From Bacillus multifaciens (lineage in GTDB: Bacteria; Bacillota; Bacilli; Bacillales; Bacillaceae_G): 64,000 nucleotides of DNA. Shown one piece after another: positions 11,874 through 21,442 of the stretch. Each line of letters begins with the position of its first letter. Within the stretch, counting starts at the first letter, position 1. The stretch covers positions 1-64,000 of the forward strand of contig NZ_JAVBXD010000015.1 in NCBI RefSeq assembly GCF_030756675.1, given 5' to 3'. A model generated the notes under the pieces. That model worked only from the letters and a program-made list of their open reading frames with translations, did not search any database and was not told the origin of the DNA. A program made the translations under genes and the position numbers.

Positions 11874-13250
11874 ATGGAATTTGATACAATTGCTGCGATT
11901 TCTACAGCTCTTGGGGAAGGTGCAATTGCCATTGTTCGAGTAAGTGGAGATGATGCGGTAGAGAAGGTAAACCGTATTTTTAAAGGAAAAGATTTAACGA
12001 CAGTTCCATCTCATACAATTCAGTATGGGCATATTGTGGATTTAGATACAAATAAAGTGATTGAAGAAGTTATGGTTTCAATTATGCGGGCACCAAAGAC
12101 ATTTACGCGTGAAGATATTGTTGAGGTAAATTGTCATGGTGGCCTTGTTTCTGTAAACAAAGTATTACAGCTTATTTTATCGCAAGGTGTTCGCTTGGCA
12201 GAGCCTGGAGAATTTACAAAGCGTGCTTTTTTAAATGGGCGTATTGACTTATCGCAAGCAGAAGCGGTTATGGATTTAATTCGCGCTAAAACAGATCGTG
12301 CAATGAACGTTGCAATTAATCAAATGGAAGGTCGATTATCGAAGTTAATTGGCCGTTTACGACAAGAAATTTTAGAAACGTTAGCTCATGTAGAAGTAAA
12401 CATTGATTATCCGGAATACGATGATGTAGAAGAAATGACGCATGGTGTTTTAATTGAAAAGGCAACCTATGTCAAATCAGAAATTGAAAAGTTGTTACAA
12501 ACTTCAAGGCAAGGGAAAATTTTGCGTGAAGGAATTGCAACGGCTATTATCGGAAGGCCGAATGTTGGAAAGTCATCGCTATTAAATAGCCTTGTACAAG
12601 AAAAGAAGGCAATTGTAACAGATATAGCAGGAACAACTCGAGATGTTATTGAAGAATATGTGAACGTACGCGGTGTACCTCTGAAACTTATTGATACAGC
12701 TGGTATTCGTGAGACAGAGGATATTGTAGAACAAATTGGTGTCGAACGTTCAAAAGAGATGATGAATAAAGCAGATTTAGTTCTTCTTGTTGTAAATTAT
12801 AGCGAAGCGTTAACAAACGAAGATGAAGAGTTATTTCGAGCGGTGCAAGGAAAAGACTTTATCGTCATTGTAAATAAAACAGATTTACCGCAGCAGATTG
12901 ATATGGAGTATGTTGCAAAATTAGCTGGTTCAGCTCGTGTTATTACAACGGCTTTACTTGAAGAGAAAGGTGTAGATGAACTAGAACAGGCAATTGCTAA
13001 TCTCTTCTTCGAAGGAACAATTGAAGCAGCTGATATGACATATGTATCGAATGCTCGTCACATCGGTTTATTAACACAAGCAGAAAAGACGATAGGCGAT
13101 GCAATCGCGGCTATTCATAACGGTGTGCCAATTGATATGGTACAGATTGATTTAACAAGAACGTGGGAAATACTCGGTGAAATTACGGGAGACACTGTAC
13201 ACGAAAGTTTAATTGATCAGTTATTCTCTCAATTTTGTTTAGGAAAGTAA
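11874..13250 (+). CDS. mnmE: tRNA modification GTPase MnmE
   Basis: With MnmG, installs (carboxymethyl)aminomethyl groups on wobble U34 of certain tRNAs. It is 458 aa: N-terminal tetrahydrofolate-binding domain (1-120), helical domain, an inserted G domain with [22 protein letters not shown] and NKTD, and the C-terminal catalytic CLGK (family C-[IL]-G-K). Start ATG 11874 follows GAGGTGAAAG. It is the first gene of mnmE-mnmG-rsmG, with 20 nt to the mnmG start. Confidence 0.97.
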   Translation: MEFDTIAAISTALGEGAIAIVRVSGDDAVEKVNRIFKGKDLTTVPSHTIQYGHIVDLDTNKVIEEVMVSIMRAPKTFTREDIVEVNCHGGLVSVNKVLQLILSQGVRLAEPGEFTKRAFLNGRIDLSQAEAVMDLIRAKTDRAMNVAINQMEGRLSKLIGRLRQEILETLAHVEVNIDYPEYDDVEEMTHGVLIEKATYVKSEIEKLLQTSRQGKILREGIATAIIGRPNVGKSSLLNSLVQEKKAIVTDIAGTTRDVIEEYVNVRGVPLKLIDTAGIRETEDIVEQIGVERSKEMMNKADLVLLVVNYSEALTNEDEELFRAVQGKDFIVIVNKTDLPQQIDMEYVAKLAGSARVITTALLEEKGVDELEQAIANLFFEGTIEAADMTYVSNARHIGLLTQAEKTIGDAIAAIHNGVPIDMVQIDLTRTWEILGEITGDTVHESLIDQLFSQFCLGK

Positions 13251-13270
13251 TTGTAAGGAGGAATGGAAAA

Positions 13271-15160
13271 ATGGGATACAACGCTGGTTCTTATGACGTT
13301 ATTGTAATCGGTGCAGGCCATGCAGGATGTGAAGCCGGTTTGGCAGCAGCTCGTATGGGAGCAAAAACATTAATGTTAACGATTAACTTAGATATGGTTG
13401 CGTTTATGCCGTGTAACCCTTCAGTTGGTGGACCTGCAAAGGGAATTGTTGTTCGTGAAATTGATGCGCTTGGCGGCGAAATGGGAAGAAATATTGATAA
13501 AACGCATATTCAAATGCGTATGTTAAACACAGGGAAGGGCCCAGCGGTACGTGCACTTCGCGCCCAAGCAGATAAATTTGCGTATCAGCATGAATTGAAA
13601 AAAACAATTGAAGAAACGCCAAATTTAACATTACGTCAAGCAATGGTTGAACGCTTAGTTGTAGAAGATGGCGTATGTAAAGGTGTCGTTACACAAACTG
13701 GAGCAGAATATACAGCGAAAACAATTGTTATTACAACAGGTACGTTTTTACGCGGTGAAATTATCGTTGGGAATTTAAAGTATTCAAGCGGTCCAAACAA
13801 CCAACAACCATCTGTGAAATTATCGGAGCATTTAGAAGAGCTTGGGTTTGAACTAGTTCGTTTTAAAACAGGTACGCCTCCGCGTGTAGATAGTAGTACA
13901 ATTGATTATAGCAAAACAGAAATTCAACCAGGTGACGATACACCACGTGCATTCTCTTTTGAAACAACGAAGTTCATTATGGATCAAATCCCGTGCTGGT
14001 TAACATATACAAGTGAAGAAACGCATCGTTTAATCGATGGAAACTTACATCGTTCCGCTATGTATTCTGGCATGATTAAAGGAACAGGCCCACGATATTG
14101 TCCTTCCATTGAGGATAAGGTTGTTCGTTTCCATGATAAGCCTCGTCATCAAATTTTCTTGGAGCCAGAAGGGCGCAATACACAAGAAGTATATGTACAA
14201 GGTTTATCAACAAGTTTACCAGAAGATGTACAACGAGAGATGTTAAAGACTATTCCTGGCCTAGAGAACGTAGAAATGATGCGCACAGGATATGCAATTG
14301 AATATGACGCAATTGTACCAACACAGTTGTGGCCAACACTTGAAACAAAGAAAATACAAAATTTATATACAGCGGGTCAAATTAACGGAACATCTGGTTA
14401 TGAAGAAGCGGCAGGGCAAGGGTTAATGGCTGGTATTAACGCTGCGTGCCGTTCATTAGGTAAAAAAGAAGTGATTTTAAATCGTTCAGATGCGTACATT
14501 GGTGTTTTAATCGATGATTTAGTTACAAAAGGTACAAATGAGCCATATCGCTTGTTAACATCCCGTGCAGAATACCGATTATTATTACGCCATGACAATG
14601 CGGACCTACGTTTAACTGAGATTGGGAATGAAATTGGGTTAATTCCAGAAGAACGTTACGAACGTTTTACAGCAAAGAAAGAGAAAATTGAAAAAGAAAA
14701 AGAACGTTTAGCAAGTATTATTATTAAACCGCGTCCTGAAGTACAAGAGCTCATTCGCGGGGCTGGTGGAAGTGAACTAAAGGATGGTATACGTGCGAGT
14801 GACTTATTACGCCGTCCAGAAATGACATATGAGCATATTCATATTCTTGCTCCAAGTGAAGTAGAAGTTAGTGATGAAGTAGCAGAGCAAGTTGAGATTC
14901 AGCTTAAATATGAAGGATATATTGAAAAATCTTTACAACAAGTAGAACGTATGAAGCGTATGGAAAATAAAAAAATTCCGGTTGATATTGATTACGATGC
15001 AATTTCTGGAATAGCTTCTGAAGCACGTCAAAAATTAAAAGATGTCCGTCCGCTATCTATGGGGCAAGCATCTCGTATTTCTGGGGTAAATCCAGCTGAT
15101 ATTTCCATTTTACTTGTGTATATAGAACAAGGAAAAATTGCACGAGTATCGAACCAATAA
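13271..15160 (+). CDS. mnmG: tRNA uridine-5-carboxymethylaminomethyl modification enzyme MnmG
   Basis: FAD-dependent partner of MnmE. It is 629 aa from ATG 13271 ([19 protein letters not shown]), chosen because AAGGAGGAATGG precedes it; the reading frame is open 12 codons further upstream but overlaps mnmE. Seen: the GxGxxG FAD-binding motif at the N-terminus, the [12 protein letters not shown] region with a redox cysteine, the second signature [18 protein letters not shown], and the helical C-terminal domain that binds MnmE and tRNA. Confidence 0.97.
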   Translation: MGYNAGSYDVIVIGAGHAGCEAGLAAARMGAKTLMLTINLDMVAFMPCNPSVGGPAKGIVVREIDALGGEMGRNIDKTHIQMRMLNTGKGPAVRALRAQADKFAYQHELKKTIEETPNLTLRQAMVERLVVEDGVCKGVVTQTGAEYTAKTIVITTGTFLRGEIIVGNLKYSSGPNNQQPSVKLSEHLEELGFELVRFKTGTPPRVDSSTIDYSKTEIQPGDDTPRAFSFETTKFIMDQIPCWLTYTSEETHRLIDGNLHRSAMYSGMIKGTGPRYCPSIEDKVVRFHDKPRHQIFLEPEGRNTQEVYVQGLSTSLPEDVQREMLKTIPGLENVEMMRTGYAIEYDAIVPTQLWPTLETKKIQNLYTAGQINGTSGYEEAAGQGLMAGINAACRSLGKKEVILNRSDAYIGVLIDDLVTKGTNEPYRLLTSRAEYRLLLRHDNADLRLTEIGNEIGLIPEERYERFTAKKEKIEKEKERLASIIIKPRPEVQELIRGAGGSELKDGIRASDLLRRPEMTYEHIHILAPSEVEVSDEVAEQVEIQLKYEGYIEKSLQQVERMKRMENKKIPVDIDYDAISGIASEARQKLKDVRPLSMGQASRISGVNPADISILLVYIEQGKIARVSNQ

Positions 15161-15181
15161 ATAGTTAGGAGATATAGCGAG

Positions 15182-15901
15182 ATGAATATAGAACAATTTC
15201 AATCTATGCTAGTAGAAAGAGGGATTACTCTTTCTACTAGGCAGTTAGAACAATTTCAAATCTATTTTGAGACATTAGTTGAATGGAATGAAAAAATGAA
15301 CTTAACTGCAATTACAGAGAAAGAAGACGTATATTTAAAACACTTTTTTGATTCTATTACAGCTGCTTTTTATCATGATTTTTCAAAGCCGTTTTCTATT
15401 TGTGATGTTGGTGCAGGAGCAGGGTTCCCTAGCATTCCATTAAAAATATGTTTTCCAAATTTAAAAATTACAATTGTCGATTCCTTGCAAAAACGTATTA
15501 CGTTTTTAAATCATTTAGCAACAAAATTGGAATTACAAGACGTAGCATTTTGTCATGATCGTGCTGAAACATTTGGACAAAAAGAAGGAGTACGTGAATC
15601 TTTTGATATTGTAATGGCACGCGCCGTTGCTCGCCTTTCTGTCTTAAGTGAATTGTGTTTACCGCTTGTGAAAGTAGGGGGAACATTTATTGCAATGAAA
15701 GGTGCAGCTGCGAACGAAGAAATTGAAAATGGTAAGTATGCTCTGCAAGCGCTTGGTGGTGAATTAAAAGAGATGTCTACGTTTCAATTGCCATTCGAGG
15801 AAAGCGAACGTAACATTTTATTGATTGAGAAAAAGAGAAAAACGCCAAAGAAATATCCGCGTAAACCAGGAACACCGAATAAATTACCTATTGAAAAATA
15901 A
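15182..15901 (+). CDS. rsmG: 16S rRNA (guanine527-N7)-methyltransferase RsmG
   Basis: Adds m7G at 16S position 527; loss gives low-level streptomycin resistance in other bacteria. It is 239 aa with SAM-binding motif [15 protein letters not shown] (about 75-89), [11 protein letters not shown], and ARAVARL. The C-terminus is a basic tail ([20 protein letters not shown]), typical of the Bacillus form. ATG 15182 follows TAGGAGATATAGCG. It ends the mnmE operon and is followed by two bcr1 copies. Confidence 0.96.
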   Translation: MNIEQFQSMLVERGITLSTRQLEQFQIYFETLVEWNEKMNLTAITEKEDVYLKHFFDSITAAFYHDFSKPFSICDVGAGAGFPSIPLKICFPNLKITIVDSLQKRITFLNHLATKLELQDVAFCHDRAETFGQKEGVRESFDIVMARAVARLSVLSELCLPLVKVGGTFIAMKGAAANEEIENGKYALQALGGELKEMSTFQLPFEESERNILLIEKKRKTPKKYPRKPGTPNKLPIEK

Positions 15902-15929
15902 ATCTTATTAGACGTAAGATTAAGTTATA

Positions 15930-16064
15930 TATCAGTAAGCTAGTTTATTAGCACTGATGGTTAGTTGAACGAATCGAGCTTTTACAGGCAGTTATCCACC
16001 ACCTATCTTTTTAGATTTCTTACAATGTTGAGGCGTGGGCTTACTGCCCGTTAGAGCGAAAGAA
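15930..16064 (+). repeat. bcr1-type repeat, copy 2a
   Basis: Forward copy with the core GATGGTTAGTTGAACGAATCG, a CTTTTACAGGCAGTTATCC segment and a 3' end TTACTGCCCGTTAGAGCG. Joined head-to-tail to copy 2b. Confidence 0.75.
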
Positions 16065-16221
16065 ATAAAGTGAAACTTTGATTAGTAGGGAGGCTGTACT
16101 TCTTATTAATCGTTAGTTCAACAAATTTAGCTTTTGCGGATATTTTATCTCTACCTGCCTGCTTAAAGTATGGAAGAATGTTGAGATGGGGATATTACTG
16201 CCCGCGAATAGCGGGATAAAA
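16065..16221 (+). repeat. bcr1-type repeat, copy 2b
   Basis: Near full-length forward copy running from ATAAAGTGAAACTTT to GCGAATAGCGGGATAAA (157 bp). Both ends carry ATAAA, the complement of the TTTAT boundary known for bcr1. Confidence 0.82.
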
Positions 16222-16227
16222 CGTAAA

Positions 16228-16243
16228 TGTTTCACATGGAACA
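16228..16243. other. parS: parS-like site upstream of noc
   Basis: TGTTTCACATGGAACA differs from the general parS sequence TGTTTCACGTGGAACA only at one central base. It lies 45 nt before the noc start, where Bacillus genomes often carry a parS. Confidence 0.75.
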
Positions 16244-16288
16244 TTTTTGTATAGAGTATTCAATAGGATTCAAGGTGGTGGAATATGT

Positions 16289-17137
16289 ATGAAAAACACA
16301 TTTTCTCGTTTATTTGGCTTTGGAGATAAAGAGGCTGAATTAGCACTACAAGAAGAAAGCCATGAAGAAATCAAACAAATTTCGTTAGCAAATATCGTTC
16401 CAAATCGTTATCAGCCACGGACAATTTTTGATGATGCTCGTATTGAAGAGCTTGCTCTTACAATTCATACACATGGATTAATTCAACCAATTGTTGTTAG
16501 GCGGTATGAAGAGAATAAATATGAGATTATCGCTGGTGAAAGACGTTTTCGGGCTGCTACAAAATTAGGTTGGGAAACTGTTCCGGCTATTATAAAAAAT
16601 TTGAATGACACTGAGACTGCTTCTGTTGCTTTAATTGAAAACTTGCAACGAGAAGAACTTACGGCAATTGAAGAAGCTGTTGCTTATCAAAAGTTAATTG
16701 AATTACATAATTTAACACAAGAAGCATTAGCGCAGCGACTAGGTAAAGGACAATCTACAATTGCGAACAAGTTGAGACTATTAAAGTTACCCGAAGAGAT
16801 TAAACAAGCACTATTAGAGAAGAGTATTACAGAACGTCATGCTCGTGCTCTTATTCCACTTAAAAATGAAGAGATTCAATTAAATGTTTTACAAGAAATC
16901 ATTGAAAAGCAATTGAATGTAAAGCAAACAGAAGATAGAATTGCTAAATTGTTAGAAGAAACGAAACCGAAACGAAAAGCAAAACAAAAAGCGGTAAGCC
17001 GTGATATGCGTATTGCAATGAATACCATTCGTCAATCTTTACAAATGGTCGCAAATAGTGGCTTAAATGTGAATTCAGAAGAAGAAGAATTTGATGAATA
17101 CTATCAAATTACAATTAAAATTCCCAAAAAGAAGTAA
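16289..17137 (+). CDS. noc: Nucleoid occlusion protein Noc
   Basis: ParB-family CTP-binding protein that binds NBS sites and the membrane to keep FtsZ rings away from the nucleoid. It is 282 aa from ATG 16289 ([15 protein letters not shown]), whose first ten residues form the amphipathic membrane-targeting helix of Noc. Seen: the N-engaging motif [19 protein letters not shown], the [13 protein letters not shown] linker and a helix-turn-helix ([19 protein letters not shown]). The amphipathic N-terminus and position next to rsmG separate it from ParB. Confidence 0.96.
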   Translation: MKNTFSRLFGFGDKEAELALQEESHEEIKQISLANIVPNRYQPRTIFDDARIEELALTIHTHGLIQPIVVRRYEENKYEIIAGERRFRAATKLGWETVPAIIKNLNDTETASVALIENLQREELTAIEEAVAYQKLIELHNLTQEALAQRLGKGQSTIANKLRLLKLPEEIKQALLEKSITERHARALIPLKNEEIQLNVLQEIIEKQLNVKQTEDRIAKLLEETKPKRKAKQKAVSRDMRIAMNTIRQSLQMVANSGLNVNSEEEEFDEYYQITIKIPKKK

Positions 17138-17145
17138 GAAAATAG

Positions 17146-17175
17146 AAAGACCTCAACCGTCGGTAGGGGTCTTTT
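17146..17175 (+). terminator. noc terminator
   Basis: AAAGACC / GGTCTTT stem followed by TTTTTG. Confidence 0.8.
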
Positions 17176-17199
17176 TGTTTTGTTACGTATTAAAAACTA

Positions 17200-17263
17200 T
17201 ATAAGTCTAAATTAAAAAATAACAAAAACGCTCTCTTTTTAGCTGGACGAGAGCATCTGGTCG
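17200..17263 (-). repeat. second-family intergenic repeat (family B), copy 1
   Basis: The minus strand reads CTATGCACGACCAGATGCTC, then CTAAAAAGAGAGCGTTTTTG, with a GCTCTC / GAGAGC hairpin and trailing T run. It is similar to segments at 42,152, 47,985 and 50,980 and abuts a bcr1 copy. Confidence 0.6.
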
Positions 17264-17365
17264 TGCATAGAAGCAAGGTGAGGGATAATTGCTGGCATGT
17301 GCCCGATTGGTTCAACTAACTATCAGCGGGGAAAAGCATCCCACTGATAGAAGTTTCACTTTATA
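17264..17365 (-). repeat. bcr1-type repeat, copy 3 (3' half missing)
   Basis: Reverse copy with CCGATTGGTTCAACTAAC, an inverted repeat ATCAGCGGGG / CCCACTGAT and the end AAGTTTCACTTTATA. The TTTATCCCGCT end is replaced by the family B repeat. The remaining 150 nt to parA hold an extended -10 (TG at 17456, TAAAAT at 17459-17464) as the only promoter candidate I see. Confidence 0.75.
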
Positions 17366-17515
17366 AGTACTATATTTTCTTTTAAAATTAAGAAGGAGTT
17401 TGTAAATAAATTTTGAAGTTTAATATACAGAAGCAAATGAAGCGTGATTGTTTCATGCTAAAATGAAAATAATCATTTGTAGAATAAGATATAAAGGTTG
17501 AAAGTAGGTGACATC

Positions 17516-18277
17516 GTGGGGAAAATCATTGCCATTGCTAATCAAAAAGGTGGGGTTGGGAAGACAACAACATCGGTAAATTTAGGAGCTGGATTGGCGC
17601 AAGTAGGAAAAAAAGTACTTCTTGTTGATATTGATGCACAAGGGAATGCAACGACAGGAGTCGGAATTGAAAAGTCAGATTTAAATGAATGTATGTATAA
17701 TGTGCTTGTAGAAGACATGGATGTTCGTGTTGTTATACAGCAGACCGCAACTGAAAATTTAGATGTACTCCCTGCTACCATTCAACTAGCAGGAGCCGAG
17801 ATAGAACTTGTACCGACAATTTCCCGGGAAGTTCGCCTGCAGCGTGCGCTGCAACCAATTCGTGATGAATATGATTATATTATTATTGATTGTCCCCCAT
17901 CTTTAGGTTTATTAACTATTAATGCATTAACTGCTGCAGATTCTGTTATTATTCCTGTTCAATGTGAGTATTATGCCCTAGAGGGGTTAAGTCAATTATT
18001 AAATACAGTTCGCCTTGTGCAAAAGCATTTAAATAAAAACTTAGCAATTCAAGGTGTTTTACTAACAATGCTGGACGCTCGTACAAATTTAGGATTACAA
18101 GTAATTGATGAAGTGAAGAAATACTTCCGAGATAAAGTATATAGATCCATTATTCCGCGTAATGTACGTTTAAGTGAAGCACCGAGTCATGGAAAACCAA
18201 TTATGATGTATGATGCTAAGTCAAGGGGGGCAGAAGTGTATTTAGATTTAGCGAAGGAAGTGATTGCAGGTGGCTAA
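17516..18277 (+). CDS. parA: Chromosome partitioning ATPase ParA/Soj
   Basis: Deviant-Walker ATPase that works with ParB in origin segregation and, in B. subtilis, modulates DnaA. It is 253 aa from GTG 17516 (MGKIIAIANQKGGVGKTTT), with AGGTGA seven nt upstream; the frame is open six codons further from a TTG without a better ribosome site. Seen: deviant Walker A KGGVGKTT (about 11-18), LVDIDAQGN, and IDCPPSLG. The parB start overlaps its stop by 8 nt. A near-perfect Noc-binding site lies inside the gene. Confidence 0.97.
   Translation: MGKIIAIANQKGGVGKTTTSVNLGAGLAQVGKKVLLVDIDAQGNATTGVGIEKSDLNECMYNVLVEDMDVRVVIQQTATENLDVLPATIQLAGAEIELVPTISREVRLQRALQPIRDEYDYIIIDCPPSLGLLTINALTAADSVIIPVQCEYYALEGLSQLLNTVRLVQKHLNKNLAIQGVLLTMLDARTNLGLQVIDEVKKYFRDKVYRSIIPRNVRLSEAPSHGKPIMMYDAKSRGAEVYLDLAKEVIAGG
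17819..17832. other. Noc-binding site (NBS) inside parA
   Basis: ATTTCCCGGGAAGT matches the published 14-bp NBS ATTTCCCGGGAAAT at 13 of 14 positions. It lies about 0.7 kb downstream of the noc gene. Confidence 0.65.
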
Positions 18278-19118
18278 AGGACTAGGAAGAGGAATTAATG
18301 CGTTTTTTCCAGATTTAGATGTGAAAGAGGGAGAAACAATTCAAGAATTGCAAGTAAATCAATTACGTCCTAACCCATATCAGCCGCGTAAATATTTTCA
18401 TAATGAAGCAATTCAAGAATTAGCGTTATCTATTAAAGAACACGGGATTTTACAACCTCTTATTGTTCGGAAAAGTATTAAAGGATATGAAATCGTTGCA
18501 GGAGAACGGAGATTTCGTGCTGCAAAAGAAGCAAAACTTAAAACAGTTCCTGCCGTTGTTCGAGAGTTAAATGATCAACAAATGATGGAGTTTGCGCTAC
18601 TAGAGAATTTGCAACGTGAAGATTTAACACCTATTGAAGAAGCATTAGCTTATCAAATGCTCATGGAGGAGCTTAAGGTAACGCAAGAACAGTTAGCAAA
18701 ACGGCTTGGAAAAAGCAGACCGCATATTGCAAATCACATTCGTTTACTTTCTCTCCCACCTTTCATACAGGATATGATTGCAAATGGAAGCATTTCTATG
18801 GGACATGGACGAACACTACTTGCATTAAAAGATAAAACAAAAATTAATAATTTATTACAACGAATTAAAGAAGAAGGATTAAATGTCCGTCAGTTGGAAC
18901 AAATTATTCAACAGATGAATGAATATGTTTCACGTGAAACAAAGAAACAAACACCACAAAAAAATATCTTTTTTGAGGAACAAGAAACGGTGTTACGAGA
19001 ACGATTTGGAACATCTGTGAAAATTAAAGAAACAAAACAAGAAAAAGGAAAAATTGAAATTCAATTTTTCAATAAGGATGATTTGCAACGCATTTTAGAG
19101 CTTTTAGCGGGAGAATGA
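18270..19118 (+). CDS. parB: Chromosome partitioning protein ParB/Spo0J
   Basis: CTPase clamp that loads at parS, spreads, and recruits SMC. It is 282 aa from GTG 18270 (MAKGLGRGINAFFPD), which overlaps the parA stop and follows AAGGAAGTG; a TTG two codons earlier is possible. Seen: the N-terminal ParA-stimulating basic patch, CTP-binding [21 protein letters not shown], the helix-turn-helix (QEQLAKRLGKSRPHIANH), and the C-terminal dimer domain. A perfect parS lies within the 3' part of the gene. Confidence 0.97.
   Translation: MAKGLGRGINAFFPDLDVKEGETIQELQVNQLRPNPYQPRKYFHNEAIQELALSIKEHGILQPLIVRKSIKGYEIVAGERRFRAAKEAKLKTVPAVVRELNDQQMMEFALLENLQREDLTPIEEALAYQMLMEELKVTQEQLAKRLGKSRPHIANHIRLLSLPPFIQDMIANGSISMGHGRTLLALKDKTKINNLLQRIKEEGLNVRQLEQIIQQMNEYVSRETKKQTPQKNIFFEEQETVLRERFGTSVKIKETKQEKGKIEIQFFNKDDLQRILELLAGE
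18926..18941. other. parS: parS site inside parB
   Basis: TGTTTCACGTGAAACA is a perfect 16-bp palindrome matching the Bacillus parS consensus, as expected within spo0J/parB. Confidence 0.93.
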
Positions 19119-19123
19119 TAAAA

Positions 19124-19158
19124 AATAAACCATCTTCAGTTATAGATGGTTTATTTTT
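19124..19158. terminator. bidirectional terminator between parB and yyaC
   Basis: AATAAACCATCT / AGATGGTTTATT stem followed by TTTTTT on the plus strand and preceded by AAAAA, so it can serve both convergent genes. It overlaps the last codons of yyaC. Confidence 0.85.
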
Positions 19159-19736
19159 TTCATTACAGCAATTTTTTTATCAGTTTCAATGATACTTTCT
19201 GCAATACCAGAAGCCATTTTCATAACAAGATTTAATCTTGTATTTTGTAGTACAAAAAACTCCATAAATCCATTTAAATTTACAATGCCATGAATATGCA
19301 TATCACCAATCGCGGGAAGATTTTTATTCATAGCTGCCCCAGGTTTACTAGGACCTTTTCCAATTGTAATTGAACCAATATTTTGTGATTTTCCTAGACA
19401 AGCATCGATTGCAATAATAAAGGGATTCATAAATGATTTGTGTATTTCTGTAATTGTTTCTTCTAAGTTTAAAGCGTGGACGGGTGATTCTAGTGTTCCA
19501 TATAATTGAAAATTTCGAATGTTATAATCCTGCAGTTTTGAGCCAACAAGGGGTCCTAATGCATCACCAGTTGAGCGATCCGTTCCGATACACAGTATAA
19601 TCAGTGGAGAGTTTTGTTCGATTGGGAGATGAGAAAGTAGAAAGCTACTAATTGTTTGATTGCAATTTACATCATGATACATAATTTGTTGTGAATCTTT
19701 TTCAAAAAAAGGTAAACGAAAACTTCCGATATTCAC
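19140..19736 (-). CDS. yyaC: Spore protease-related protein YyaC
   Basis: DUF1256/YyaC family protein of endospore formers, structurally related to the germination protease GPR and expressed during sporulation in B. subtilis. It is 198 aa. Seen: IILCIGTDRSTGDALGPLVG (acid-dyad-like region), IIAIDACLG and a glycine-rich GSITIGKGPSKPGAA. The start is GTG 19736 after AAAGGATGG. It is convergent with parB, the B. subtilis position. Biochemical activity is unproven. Confidence 0.92.
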   Translation of the reverse strand: MNIGSFRLPFFEKDSQQIMYHDVNCNQTISSFLLSHLPIEQNSPLIILCIGTDRSTGDALGPLVGSKLQDYNIRNFQLYGTLESPVHALNLEETITEIHKSFMNPFIIAIDACLGKSQNIGSITIGKGPSKPGAAMNKNLPAIGDMHIHGIVNLNGFMEFFVLQNTRLNLVMKMASGIAESIIETDKKIAVMKKINHL

Positions 19737-20104
19737 GAAGCATCCATCCTTTAATAGAATTTAGTTATAAACTTGATTTTTGCATATTGCATATTTCTCT
19801 TAAGGTAAGAACTATTTTGCTTTTAGATTAGGGGAAACTTCATTTGATGTTAGGTAATTTCGGTATTCCTGCTGCGCAGATGTCACTTTCTTATGGGATA
19901 AGAGTGTTATAAAAGATATGGTATGAGCAGAAGAGGAGGGCACTCTTGTATATAGATTTATAAAGTATAAAAAGGATGAAGCGTACCATGTAGTCTGTAG
20001 AGTACTAGTACTAGTATATAAAAAAATGTGTCATTTTATACCTCATGGAATGCGAAAATAAAAGTGTATGAAAGAACTTTTTTCGTAAAATATAGGAGAA
20101 ATTC

Positions 20105-20113
20105 TGTTACAAT
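20105..20113 (+). promoter_or_regulatory. extended -10 promoter for mscS-like gene (candidate)
   Basis: TGTTACAAT matches an extended -10 (TG-N-TACAAT) 35 nt before the start codon. No good -35 is seen. The rest of 19737-20104 is AT-rich and holds the yyaC leader and a short direct repeat (AGTACTAGTACTAGTATA near 20000-20020); I see no gene there. Confidence 0.4.
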
Positions 20114-20147
20114 GAATAATGAATATGAGATAGAAAGGTAGGTCGCG

Positions 20148-21029
20148 ATGAAAGGACTTCACGACTTATATACAGACTTTACAAATTGGTTATTAAATGC
20201 AGGATTATGGGAGAGTATCGGTCTTGGTTTGCTGAAAATCACACTTATTTTGATTATTTCGAGTATAGTTATTCGAGTCGGCAGAGTGATTATCCGTAAT
20301 GCTTTCAAAATAAAGGCTAAATCACCAATTCAAATCTCTGAAAGACGAACGATGACAGTAGCGAAATTGTTAGAAAATATTTTAACATATGTTATCTTTT
20401 TCATTGTAATAATTGCGATTTTAGGGGTATTTGGAATTGATACAAAAGGATTATTAGCTGGTGCTGGGGTTGTTGGTTTGGCGGTTGGTTTTGGTGCACA
20501 AAACTTAGTAAAAGACGTTATCACTGGATTCTTTATTTTATTAGAGGATCAATTTTCAGTAGGAGACTATGTACGTTTAGGTCAATTTGAAGGGGTTATT
20601 GAAGAAATTGGCTTACGCACAACAAAAATGAAGAAATGGACAGGAGAAATTCACATTATTCCAAATGGAAGTATTAAGGAAGTAACAAATTTCTCTGTTA
20701 GTAATAGTGTTGCCTTTGTGGATGTGGCTATTTCATATGAAAGCGATATTGAACATGCAGAACAAGTTCTTGAAAAGTTATTAGATGAATTACCAACAAG
20801 GTATGAGCAAATGGTTTCTCGCCCGCAATTATTAGGTGTACAGAGTTTGGCGGCATCAGAGGTTGTGCTGAGGGTTACGGCTGAAGTAGAACCGATGCAA
20901 CATTTTGCGGTGGCGAGAGCGCTGCGTAAAGAAATTAAAAATCGTCTAGATTTACACGGCATTGAAATTCCATATCCGCGTATGGTTCTATACAACCGTG
21001 AAGAGCTGATGAATGAAAAAGTAAATTAG
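20148..21029 (+). CDS. Small-conductance mechanosensitive channel (MscS family)
   Basis: Tension-gated membrane channel that relieves osmotic down-shock. It is 293 aa with three membrane segments (about 20-40, 70-95, 100-120). The pore helix GLLAGAGVVGLAVGFGAQNL is the Gly/Ala-rich MscS TM3, followed by VKDVITGFFILLEDQFSVGDYV and the beta domain (FEGVIEEIGLRTTKMK). The family resembles B. subtilis YkuT. ATG 20148 follows AAGGTAGG. yyzM starts 20 nt after it, probably co-transcribed. Confidence 0.93.
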   Translation: MKGLHDLYTDFTNWLLNAGLWESIGLGLLKITLILIISSIVIRVGRVIIRNAFKIKAKSPIQISERRTMTVAKLLENILTYVIFFIVIIAILGVFGIDTKGLLAGAGVVGLAVGFGAQNLVKDVITGFFILLEDQFSVGDYVRLGQFEGVIEEIGLRTTKMKKWTGEIHIIPNGSIKEVTNFSVSNSVAFVDVAISYESDIEHAEQVLEKLLDELPTRYEQMVSRPQLLGVQSLAASEVVLRVTAEVEPMQHFAVARALRKEIKNRLDLHGIEIPYPRMVLYNREELMNEKVN

Positions 21030-21049
21030 CAGTGAGGGGAGTTTAGAGA

Positions 21050-21247
21050 ATGGAGCAAAAACAATATAACTTGCATGACATAGTGGAGATGAAGAAAGCT
21101 CATCCATGTGGCGAAAATCGTTGGAAGATTATCCGTATGGGAATGGACATCCGTATTAAGTGCGAGGGATGTAACCATTCGGTATTAATTCCTCGAAGAG
21201 AATTTGATCGTAAGGTGAAGAAAGTACTTGTAAAACATGAAGAATAG
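21050..21247 (+). CDS. yyzM: DUF951 family small protein YyzM
   Basis: 65-aa conserved protein of unknown role found next to ychF in Firmicutes. Seen: the family pattern HDIVEMKKAHPCGENRWKI, RMGMDIRIKCEGCNHSVLIPRREFDRKVKK, with cysteines at C19 and in CEGC that suggest metal binding, and a basic C-terminus suggesting nucleic-acid contact. ATG 21050 follows GAGGGGAG. It ends before a terminator. Confidence 0.93.
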   Translation: MEQKQYNLHDIVEMKKAHPCGENRWKIIRMGMDIRIKCEGCNHSVLIPRREFDRKVKKVLVKHEE

Positions 21248-21257
21248 ATAAAGTAAG

Positions 21258-21288
21258 AAACAGTGGCATTGTTGCTGCTGTTTTTTTA
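21258..21288 (+). terminator. terminator after yyzM
   Basis: AAACAGTGGCA / TGCTGCTGTTT stem (one mismatch) with a 4-nt loop and a seven-T run. Confidence 0.8.
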
Positions 21289-21304
21289 TTTAGCGCTTAA
21301 TGGC

Positions 21305-21371
21305 TATCTTCCTCGCTTTTCTATCAATCTTGAGGTGGGGGGGCCCACTGCCCACGAATAGCGGGATAAAT
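21305..21371 (+). repeat. bcr1-type repeat, truncated (3' half only)
   Basis: Forward fragment from CTATCTTCCTCGC through TTGAGGTGGG to GCCCACGAATAGCGGGATAAA. The 5' half with the GTGAAACTT end is absent. Confidence 0.72.
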
Positions 21372-21442
21372 TTGGATGAAGCTTGTCATTTTATTCTTTA
21401 CTATCTATAATGATGGGAGATTGAGTCATAGGAGTGAATTAT

